DNA of 64,000 nucleotides from Acetatifactor sp. (GTDB lineage: Bacteria; Bacillota; Clostridia; Lachnospirales; Lachnospiraceae): NCBI GenBank assembly GCA_024695935.1, contig JAILHH010000003.1:1-64000 (forward strand), in the 5' to 3' direction. Below are positions 56,327 through 64,000 of this stretch, piece after piece (the stretch's first letter is position 1; every line of letters begins with the position of its first letter). A model generated the notes under the pieces. That model did not search any database and was not told where the DNA came from. It saw only the letters and a program-made list of their open reading frames with translations. Made by a program: the position numbers and the translations under genes.

Positions 56327-56875
56327 ATGAGTGAATATAAAAACAAATTTTTAAATACCGATGGCCGGATCGTCCTTGAAGGGTATATGGGAAGCGGAAA
56401 ATCCAGCGTAGGAAGGAAACTTTCATTTCTTCTCAAATGCGAATTTAACGATACTGACAACGTCATCGAAAATAAAGAAGGCAGAAAAATATCCGAGATC
56501 TTTGAGGAAAACGGAGAAGCATATTTCAGAAATCTGGAGACAGAGCTTTTAAAAAAATACGGTGATTCAGAGTCGAAAAATCTGATCCTGTCCCTGGGTG
56601 GCGGTACTCCTGTCAGGGAGGAGAACAGACCCATTATCAAAAAGATCGGAACCGTCGTGTATCTGAGGGCAACCCCTGAGACGGTTTATGAAAGAGTAAA
56701 AAGAAGCAAAACAAGGCCTCTTTTACAGTGTGAGGATCCCTTCGGCAGGATCAAAGAAATGATTGCTGAAAGGGATGGGGCTTATACGGAATGTGCGGAT
56801 ATCATCGTCGATGTGGACAATAAGAGCATCAGCGAGATAGCAGATGAAATTATAAAAAGGATGGGAGATAAATGA
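56327..56875 (+). CDS. aroK: Shikimate kinase
   Basis: The 182-residue P-loop kinase has EGYMGSGKSSVGRKL (about 18-32), DTDNVIE, FRNLETELL and LSLGGGTP. About 15 residues precede the usual start. It phosphorylates shikimate between the AroE and EPSP synthase steps. The stop overlaps aroQ as ATGA. Confidence 0.95.
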   Translation: MSEYKNKFLNTDGRIVLEGYMGSGKSSVGRKLSFLLKCEFNDTDNVIENKEGRKISEIFEENGEAYFRNLETELLKKYGDSESKNLILSLGGGTPVREENRPIIKKIGTVVYLRATPETVYERVKRSKTRPLLQCEDPFGRIKEMIAERDGAYTECADIIVDVDNKSISEIADEIIKRMGDK

Positions 56876-57306
56876 AAATCTTAGTTATCAACGGACCCAA
56901 TATCAATTTTTTGGGAATAAGGGAAAAAAGTGTTTACGGCAATGAGGATTATGATTATCTGTTAAATATGATTGCCACAAAAGCAGAAGAATCCGGCAAT
57001 GAGATCGAGGTTTTTCAGTCAAACCATGAGGGCGCCATCATAGACAGGATCCAGGATTCCTACTTTGACGGCACGGAGGGGATAGTCATTAACCCCGGCG
57101 CATACACCCATTACAGCTATGCAATCAGAGATGCTCTGGCAAGTATCACAGTGCCAAAGGTTGAGATCCATATATCCGATATCACAAAGAGAGAGGACTT
57201 CAGAAAGATTTCCGTGACTGCCCCCGTATGTGACAGGCAGATTTACGGAAAAGGACTTAAGGGATATATTGAAGCCATCGACTTTGTGCTGGATAAGAAA
57301 AAGTAG
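56872..57306 (+). CDS. aroQ: Type II 3-dehydroquinate dehydratase
   Basis: The 144-residue enzyme has NGPNINFLGIREKSVYG (with the catalytic Tyr), FQSNHEGAIIDRI, NPGAYTHYS and VEIHISDITKREDFR. All type II signatures are present. It forms a three-gene shikimate run with aroE and aroK. Confidence 0.97.
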   Translation: MKILVINGPNINFLGIREKSVYGNEDYDYLLNMIATKAEESGNEIEVFQSNHEGAIIDRIQDSYFDGTEGIVINPGAYTHYSYAIRDALASITVPKVEIHISDITKREDFRKISVTAPVCDRQIYGKGLKGYIEAIDFVLDKKK

Positions 57307-57446
57307 CCTTAAAAATAAAAAGTGTAACAGAATTTTTTTGCCACAGGCCGAAACTTGTAAAATAGAATAAAAAAAGGTTGAAATAACGCAGTTCATATAT
57401 TAAAATGGATTAGAATTATTCGTGAAAACTTTAGGAGGACTTAAGT

Positions 57447-58004
57447 ATGATTTCTGCAGGCGATTTCAGAAATGGTATCACCATTGAGTATGATGGAAAC
57501 GTTTACCAGATTATTGAATTCCAGCATGTTAAACCCGGTAAGGGAGCAGCTTTCGTAAGAACAAAATTAAAGAACATTAAGAGTGGCGGTGTGGTTGAGA
57601 AGACTTTCAGACCCACAGAGAAATGCCCTCAGGCACGTATTGATAGAAAAGATATGCAGTATCTTTATGCAGACGGTGACCTTTACAACTTCATGGATAC
57701 AGAATCCTATGAGCAGATCGCTCTTGACAAGGAGACTGTAGGCGACGCTATGAAGTTCGTTAAAGAGAACGAAATGTGTAAGGTTTGCTCACACAATGGC
57801 AGTGTATTCTCAGTTGAGCCTCCTTTATTTGTAGAGCTTGAGATCACAGATACCGAACCCGGATTCAAGGGCGATACAGCAACAGGTGCTTCAAAGCCCG
57901 CTATCGTTGAGACCGGCGCTCAGGTTAATGTACCTCTCTTCGTAAATCAGGGAGATGTTATTAAGATCGATACCAGAACAGGTGAGTATCTTTCAAGAGC
58001 ATAA
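57447..58004 (+). CDS. efp: Elongation factor P
   Basis: The 185-residue three-domain protein relieves ribosome stalling at proline runs. [17 protein letters not shown] places the loop Lys at residue 32 in PGKG, where modification occurs in some bacteria. The C-terminus has [31 protein letters not shown] precedes the ATG. Confidence 0.97.
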   Translation: MISAGDFRNGITIEYDGNVYQIIEFQHVKPGKGAAFVRTKLKNIKSGGVVEKTFRPTEKCPQARIDRKDMQYLYADGDLYNFMDTESYEQIALDKETVGDAMKFVKENEMCKVCSHNGSVFSVEPPLFVELEITDTEPGFKGDTATGASKPAIVETGAQVNVPLFVNQGDVIKIDTRTGEYLSRA

Positions 58005-58029
58005 TCTTTTTGAATATTCAAAAGCTGAT

Positions 58030-58068
58030 AAGGCAGTAGTGCAGATTGCACTATTGCCTTTGTTTTAT
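58030..58068 (+). terminator. Terminator after efp
   Basis: AAGGCAGTAGTGCA (58030-58043) pairs with TGCACTATTGCCTT (58047-58060) with one wobble and a 3-nt loop, then TGTTTTATTTTT. Confidence 0.85.
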
Positions 58069-58148
58069 TTTTGTATATATTTTTAACGCATTCCTGTATT
58101 TAAGTAATGATCATTTACTAACTTATATACAATTTGAAAGGATTAATT

Positions 58149-59075
58149 ATGAACAAACAGGAATTTGCTACTAAAATGGCTGAAATTGCAGCTGACAAAC
58201 TTGGTGAGGAATATAATGTTTTTGCAAAAGATGTGCAAAAAAACAACGGAGTCATCTACAGCGGTGTAGTGATAAACAGAAAAAACAATAATCTGTCGCC
58301 CACAATATATGTCGAAAAGCTTTTTGAGGAATATGAAAAGGGCACAAGCTTAGAGGAACTGACAGATCTCCTCATAAGCATTTACAAGGAAGATACTTTT
58401 AACATGAATGTGGACCTTGGGTTTTTCAGGAATTTTGAAAGTGTAAAGAACATGATCTGTTATAAACTCATATCTGTTGAGAGGAATGAGGAACTTTTGA
58501 AAAATATACCCTACGAGAAAGTCCTGGATCTGGCGAAGGTATATTATTATGTTTACAATGACTCAAAGCTCGGAAAGGGCAGCATCCTGATCCATAATTC
58601 CCATCTAAAGAACTGGGGCATTACAAAGCTGGAGCTGGACGAAGCGGCAGAGGAGAATACTCCGATCTTAAACGGATGGAAGTGCGAATCCATCGACAAA
58701 CTGGTGACAAGGCTTTTTAAGGACAAAGGCTTTTCGCCTGAAGAGATAGAACTTCAGTTTAAGGACAAACCTGAGGGAACATATATGTATGTGCTCACAA
58801 ATACAGATGATTTTCTGGGTGCGGCGGCTATTTTGTATCCCGGAGTGTTAAAGGAGATATCATCCGAGTATATGGATGGGGATTTTTATGTTCTGCCCTG
58901 CTCGATCCATGAAGTCATACTTTTATGGACCGGAAAAGCCTTTGATGAGTCGGAAAAAGAGTATATTAAAAGTCTTGTTTACGAGGTGAATTCCACATCC
59001 CTTGAACTGTGTGATATTCTGTCTGATTCCGTATATTTTTATGACAGCAAAGAGGACAAACTCACAGTAGCCTGA
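58149..59075 (+). CDS. DUF5688-like protein of unknown function
   Basis: The 308-residue cytoplasmic protein has an N-terminal helical region (KMAEIAADKLG) and a beta-rich VIYSGVVINRKNNNLSPTIYVE. A C-terminal half (about 195-308) contains YVLTNTDDFLGAAAILYPGVLKEI and VLPCSIHEVILL, both typical of the DUF5688 family in Lachnospiraceae. No catalytic motif is visible. The ATG at 58149 is chosen because GAAAGGA lies 6 bases before it. Confidence 0.75.
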   Translation: MNKQEFATKMAEIAADKLGEEYNVFAKDVQKNNGVIYSGVVINRKNNNLSPTIYVEKLFEEYEKGTSLEELTDLLISIYKEDTFNMNVDLGFFRNFESVKNMICYKLISVERNEELLKNIPYEKVLDLAKVYYYVYNDSKLGKGSILIHNSHLKNWGITKLELDEAAEENTPILNGWKCESIDKLVTRLFKDKGFSPEEIELQFKDKPEGTYMYVLTNTDDFLGAAAILYPGVLKEISSEYMDGDFYVLPCSIHEVILLWTGKAFDESEKEYIKSLVYEVNSTSLELCDILSDSVYFYDSKEDKLTVA

Positions 59076-59185
59076 GGTTTAAAGCCTTATTTTTCGGGGG
59101 CCTTCAGACGTCAAGAAAAGGTAGACAAGGATATATGTTTTATGCTATTATAGACAAAGTGATGTAATAAATTCGTAATAAATTT

Positions 59186-59257
59186 GCATCCGTAGTCTAA
59201 TGGATAGAACGGAGGCCTCCGACGCCTTAAATGCAGGTTCGATTCCTGTCGGATGCA
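59186..59257 (+). tRNA. tRNA-Arg, anticodon CCG
   Basis: Acceptor arms GCATCCG and CGGATGC pair fully, followed by discriminator A. The D arm is GTCTAATGGATAGAA. The anticodon stem GAGGC/GCCTT encloses CTCCGAC, giving anticodon CCG (reads CGG). The T arm GCAGG-TTCGATT-CCTGT is normal. CCA is not encoded. Confidence 0.92.
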
Positions 59258-59299
59258 TTTGCATCACTCGTCGGAGAAAAAGGTAAGGGATATAGCAAT

Positions 59300-60517
59300 A
59301 TGTTTAAAAAGGAATTTTTTACACGTCTACGTGATAATATTTTAAAACACGCCAGAATCATCATTCCGGTAGTGGCTATCCTTCTGATAGCTTTTGTGGT
59401 TTCATTCGCATTAAAACTTAGAAGAGACAAACAGGTAAAAGAACAGGAAGCTGCGCTTCTTGCTGAGCAGGAGCAGGCTGAGGAGACTGTTCAGATCGAT
59501 GTGGATCAGCCGATCCCGCTTGTAGCAAACGAGGATCAGGATATAGCATCTCTCATCTATACTTACTACAATGCCATGGGTATCGGCGACGAGGTGACAC
59601 TTAACAGCACCTGCGATTATATCTCAGAGCAGGAAATGATCAGATATCTGGAGATGTCAAAATATATCGATCATTATACCAATATTGAGATCTACACAAT
59701 GCCCGGCCCCGAAGAGGGAAGCAGTATCGCATTTGTATATTTCAAGGTTATCCTCACCGGACATGAGGATGAGATACCTGCATATAAGGCATATTATATC
59801 TGCAAAAACGAAAACGGTGAGCTCTATATTAAGAGAAGCGACAACACTGATGAAGATGACGAATTCATCAGAAAAGAAATGTTACAGGATGAAGTTATTG
59901 ACTTTAACAACAGAGTTACTGTAGAATATAACGAGTTGATGAGCGAAAAGCCGGAACTGTTAAAGTATCTCTCAGAGATCGATTCCGAGGTGAATACGGA
60001 GGTGGGCGAAGCTCTTGCGTCGATGGCTGCTGAGGAAGCCAATGAGGAAGAGGTTAACACCGAAGAGGAAGTGGCAAATGCTGAGGAAGCCATAGCAAAT
60101 GCCGAGGCGGACAAGGTAAAATATGCTACTGCAAACACCACAGTTAATGTTCGTTCCAGCGATTCGGAAAATGCGGACAAGCTGGGCAAGGTTACCGGCG
60201 GTACCACCCTTGAGATCAGAGAGGTAAAGGAAAACGGCTGGACAGAGGTTGTTTACAACGGTAACAGCGGTTTCATCAAGAGTGAATATCTCTCATTTAT
60301 CGAAAATGCCGAGGGACAGGTTGCAAGCGGTAAAGTCAAAGCTACGACCACCATCAACGTCAGAAGCCAGGCTTCAACTACAGCCGACAGGATAGGAGTT
60401 CTTGCAACGGGAGAGACCGTTGAATCGATCTCAAATGACAACGGCTGGTGGAAAGTTATCTATCAGGGCAAGATCGGTTACGTAAAGGAAGATTATGTGG
60501 AGTCTGTAGCCGAATAG
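59300..60517 (+). CDS. Membrane-anchored protein with two bacterial SH3 domains
   Basis: The 405-residue protein has a cytoplasmic tail, one membrane helix (about 20-42) and an acidic region with a nuclear-transport-factor-like fold in its middle (inferred). An Ala/Glu-rich linker (about 235-275) precedes two SH3b domains (about 278-330 and 348-405). Each has the pattern TVNVRSSDS or TINVRSQAS, then GFIKSEYLSF or GYVKEDYVE. SH3b domains bind wall peptides, so it is likely a wall sensor or anchor. The ATG at 59300 follows AAGGGA. A longer frame would run into the tRNA. Confidence 0.85.
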   Translation: MFKKEFFTRLRDNILKHARIIIPVVAILLIAFVVSFALKLRRDKQVKEQEAALLAEQEQAEETVQIDVDQPIPLVANEDQDIASLIYTYYNAMGIGDEVTLNSTCDYISEQEMIRYLEMSKYIDHYTNIEIYTMPGPEEGSSIAFVYFKVILTGHEDEIPAYKAYYICKNENGELYIKRSDNTDEDDEFIRKEMLQDEVIDFNNRVTVEYNELMSEKPELLKYLSEIDSEVNTEVGEALASMAAEEANEEEVNTEEEVANAEEAIANAEADKVKYATANTTVNVRSSDSENADKLGKVTGGTTLEIREVKENGWTEVVYNGNSGFIKSEYLSFIENAEGQVASGKVKATTTINVRSQASTTADRIGVLATGETVESISNDNGWWKVIYQGKIGYVKEDYVESVAE

Positions 60518-60568
60518 TCTTTTGATAAAGAATGAACTGTTTTTTGAAAAATTGATATATTTTAATTT

Positions 60569-60630
60569 GAGCGAGGATGCTTATAGATTGATGAATCTTA
60601 ATCTATTTTTGCGCCTTGCTCTATTTTTTT
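60569..60630 (+). terminator. Probable terminator after the SH3 protein gene
   Basis: GAGCGAGG (60569-60576) pairs with CCTTGCTC (60614-60621) with one mismatch, enclosing an AGATT/AATCT hairpin, followed by a T-rich tail. Confidence 0.5.
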
Positions 60631-60687
60631 GTGCAAATATAACGAAAAAAGTTAAAAAAACTTTTGCAGTTTAATCTGATAAAGTGA

Positions 60688-60716
60688 TTGCACATTAAAA
60701 AAAGTCATTATATAAT
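60688..60716 (+). promoter_or_regulatory. Promoter for gdhA
   Basis: TTGCAC (60688-60693), a 17-bp spacer and exact TATAAT (60711-60716). It gives a leader of about 100 bases before the strong AAGGAGG ribosome site. Confidence 0.8.
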
Positions 60717-60746
60717 ATTTTTTGATAAAAATTCCACAGAGTTTAA

Positions 60747-62171
<1,425 letters not shown>

Positions 62172-62204
62172 AACAGAGTTTGTTTTAACAACTCTTTAAC
62201 TGTT

Positions 62205-62271
62205 AAACGGGACAGATTTAGATCGCATTTAAGTTTTATGGCTTTTTTGCATTTTTATCTGTCCCGTTTTA
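62205..62271 (+). terminator. Terminator after gdhA
   Basis: AAACGGGACAGAT (62205-62217) pairs perfectly with ATCTGTCCCGTTT (62257-62269) around a 39-nt T-rich loop. Confidence 0.65.
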
Positions 62272-62310
62272 TATTTGCAGGCATTTGGCATGTCTTTGTA
62301 ATTCTGTACC

Positions 62311-62339
62311 TTGTTAGGATTCGTATATTTTGGTATAAT
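62311..62339 (+). promoter_or_regulatory. Promoter for rnhA
   Basis: TTGTTA (62311-62316), a 17-bp spacer and TATAAT (62334-62339) with TGG before the -10. Confidence 0.8.
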
Positions 62340-62372
62340 ACACAGAGTAAAACACAATATTTGGTGGATAAA

Positions 62373-63065
62373 ATGGCAAATTCAGGTAAGAAAAACTTTT
62401 ATGCGGTAAAAAATGGAATAAAGCCCGGAATATACAAAACCTGGGATGAGTGCAAAAAAAATGTGGATGGCTTTGCGGGGGCCTTATACAAAGGTTTTTC
62501 CACATATGAGGAAGCTCTTGAATTTATGGGAGAAGATATTGTTTCATCAAATGCCTGTGGAGCCGTTAGCGAAGAAAAAACCGAAAGCCCGTCAGAGAGA
62601 CCAAAGGAGGGGGCATTACTTGCCTATGTTGACGGAAGCTATGATGATTCCATAAAGACATATGCTTTCGGATGCGTCTTTATCCTGTCTGACGGTCGGA
62701 TATTTACCGCCTGCGGAAACGGTAAAAACCCGGATTCCATCTCCCAGAGAAATGTGACGGGAGAGATGCTCGGAGCCATGTATGCCACCATGACTGCCAT
62801 AAAAAACGGCTTTCATGAGCTGGAGATCAAATATGATTATGAAGGTATTGAAAAGTGGGTGAACGGCGCCTGGAAGGCAAAGACCGCCAATACCTCAAAA
62901 TATGCTGAGTATATGCGGGCTCAGGCTTCAAAGATAAATATCAGATTTACCAAGGTTCCTGCCCACAGCAATGTTTATTACAATGAGATGGCGGATCGTG
63001 AAGCAAAGCGGGGCCTTACTGAAGGAGACGGCATTCCGGAGGTGATCTTGTTTGATGGAAGATGA
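62373..63065 (+). CDS. Ribonuclease H with N-terminal viroplasmin domain
   Basis: The 230-residue enzyme begins with a viroplasmin/RHBD fold (KKNFYAVKNGIKPGIYKTWDE, then GFSTYEEALEFMG, about 5-50) that binds RNA-DNA hybrids. The RNase H domain (about 83-222) has AYVDGSYDD, NVTGEMLGAM, IKYDYEGIEKW and AHSNVYYNEMADREAKRG, giving the four catalytic acids. It cuts RNA in hybrids. The longer frame has no ribosome site. ATG 62373 follows GGTGGATAAA and a good promoter. Confidence 0.92.
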   Translation: MANSGKKNFYAVKNGIKPGIYKTWDECKKNVDGFAGALYKGFSTYEEALEFMGEDIVSSNACGAVSEEKTESPSERPKEGALLAYVDGSYDDSIKTYAFGCVFILSDGRIFTACGNGKNPDSISQRNVTGEMLGAMYATMTAIKNGFHELEIKYDYEGIEKWVNGAWKAKTANTSKYAEYMRAQASKINIRFTKVPAHSNVYYNEMADREAKRGLTEGDGIPEVILFDGR

Positions 63066-63780
63066 AAAAGTAAGGATAAATAAATATCTGGCTGAGGCCG
63101 GAGTCTGTTCCAGAAGAGGTGCAGACGACCTGATACTGCAGGGAAAGGTCACGATCAACGGTAAAATAGCCGAAAACGGTGACAAGGTTGGGGCCGGCGA
63201 CGAGGTTAAGGTTTCCGGTAAAATTGTTTCAAATAAAAATGAAAAAGTGGTTTTAGCTTATTACAAGCCGGTGGGTGTCACTGTTACGGAAAAGGATGCC
63301 CATGCAAAAAAGACCATAAGGGATGTTATCGATTATCCTGTCAGAGTTACATATGCCGGAAGGCTGGACAAGGATTCTGAAGGGCTTCTTTTATTAACCA
63401 ACGACGGAGACCTTATCAATGCCATGATGCGGGGAAGTAACCGCCATGAAAAAGAATATATTGTAAAGACCGACAGGGAGATAGATCAGACTTTTGCAGA
63501 CAAAATGGGAGCCGGTATGTATTTAAAAGAGCTTAAGTCAAATACCAGGCCCTGTGAGGTTACGATCGTGGGAAAAAACACCTTTAAGATCATCCTGACC
63601 CAGGGACTTAACCGTCAGATTAGGCGAATGTGCGAAAGCCTGGGAGTAAAAGTTAAAAGCTTAAAACGATTGAGAGTTCTGAATGTGGAGCTTGGAAATC
63701 TTAAACCGGGAGAGTACAGAAAAGTCTCCGGCGAAGAACTTAATGAACTTTATGAGATCTGTGGCATGAACAGATCTTAA
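63055..63780 (+). CDS. RluB/RsuA-type rRNA pseudouridine synthase
   Basis: The 241-residue enzyme has an S4 RNA-binding domain (VRINKYLAEAGVCSRRGAD, about 5-50) and the catalytic core AGRLDKDSEGLLLLTNDG with the active Asp near 104, then GLNRQIRRMCESLG. The target is probably a 23S rRNA uridine. It overlaps the RNase H gene by 11 bases. A TTG one codon upstream is also possible. GGAGG lies 12 bases before the ATG. Confidence 0.93.
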   Translation: MEDEKVRINKYLAEAGVCSRRGADDLILQGKVTINGKIAENGDKVGAGDEVKVSGKIVSNKNEKVVLAYYKPVGVTVTEKDAHAKKTIRDVIDYPVRVTYAGRLDKDSEGLLLLTNDGDLINAMMRGSNRHEKEYIVKTDREIDQTFADKMGAGMYLKELKSNTRPCEVTIVGKNTFKIILTQGLNRQIRRMCESLGVKVKSLKRLRVLNVELGNLKPGEYRKVSGEELNELYEICGMNRS

Positions 63781-63794
63781 TCTGTGAAATAAAA

Positions 63795-64000
63795 ATGGCT
63801 GGTATCAATATGGAAGAATCAAAAAGAATCGATGAACTTGTGGAGCTTTTAAACAGAGCTTCAGAAAGCTATTACAATGACAAAGACGAGATAATGAGTA
63901 ACTTTGAGTGGGACTCGTATTTCGATGAACTTACAGCTCTTGAGGAAAAGACCGGTTATGTCAGACCGGATTCCCCAACTCAAAAGACAGGAAGCGAGGA
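63795..64000 (+). CDS. ligA: NAD-dependent DNA ligase, N-terminal part, cut by the window edge
   Basis: The frame is open to the window end and encodes 68 residues. LVELLNRASESYYNDKDE, then NFEWDSYFDELTALE and RPDSPTQKTGSE match the N-terminal Ia domain of LigA, which binds NAD nicotinamide. The adenylated Lys lies beyond the window. A second ATG at 63810 is an alternative start. Neither has a strong ribosome site. Confidence 0.88.
   Translation, partial: MAGINMEESKRIDELVELLNRASESYYNDKDEIMSNFEWDSYFDELTALEEKTGYVRPDSPTQKTGSE

Noticed and set aside
59186..59257. tRNA-Arg as an integration site
   Set aside because: No integrase, phage genes or repeated tRNA 3' end were seen nearby.
59231..59299. 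Extended start of the SH3 protein within the tRNA gene
   Set aside because: It overlaps tRNA-Arg. ATG 59300 has AAGGGA upstream and begins at the cytoplasmic tail.

Overview
The window looks like chromosome from a Gram-positive anaerobe of the Lachnospiraceae, closest in flavour to Butyrivibrio and relatives. This is inferred from gene content and order: a T-box in front of valS, a HemZ-type coproporphyrinogen dehydrogenase, an apt-rel-MBL-hemZ-hisS block, a YqeG-aroE-aroK-aroQ-efp block, eukaryotic-type HisA, a family 3 glucosidase with reversed domain order, and purine-rich AGGAGG ribosome sites. No species call was possible without a search.

Layout. 1-435: tail of an IS transposase followed by long palindromes. 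436-15638: a DUF3298-type lipoprotein, a chemotaxis receptor, T-box/valS, folC, a zinc-ribbon TPR protein, a GH25 lysozyme, a hybrid histidine kinase and a MATE exporter. 15771-24856: carbohydrate region with two family 3 glycosidases (one canonical, one with swapped domains) and a large surface alpha-amylase carrying repeated starch-binding modules. 25094-25636: a tandem array of inverted boxes. 25754-30334: typA divergent from dapA-dapB-hisA. 30577-34983: a giant acidic surface protein. 35122-41112: cold-shock protein, PTS-type membrane protein, LytM-like pseudopeptidase plus bactofilin, YerC, DUF1836, SEC-C and DUF308 proteins, apt. 41143-49672: rel, MBL hydrolase, hemZ, a sulfatase with its maturase, hisS. 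49948-50389: a second inverted-box array. 50617-54742: Sfp-type phosphopantetheinyl transferase overlapping a heterodimeric ABC exporter. 54905-64000: YqeG, aroE, aroK, aroQ, efp, a DUF5688-like protein, tRNA-Arg(CCG), an SH3 protein, gdhA, RNase H, RluB-type pseudouridine synthase and the start of ligA.

Most genes are housekeeping or plant-polysaccharide functions. The most unusual signal is non-coding. Two arrays 24 kb apart share an ACCG/CGGT-type core, a 28-bp spacing between inverted cores and a period of about 52-54 bp, yet differ in the rest of their sequence. I do not recognise this element. A cluster of consecutive mini-hairpins (20835-20981) is a second unexplained intergenic element.

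Several start codons were moved inward from the longest possible reading frame because a good ribosome site and family length support the inner start (valS, hybrid kinase, typA, the surface protein, csp, LytM-like, DUF1836, anSME, phosphopantetheinyl transferase, SH3 protein, rnhA).
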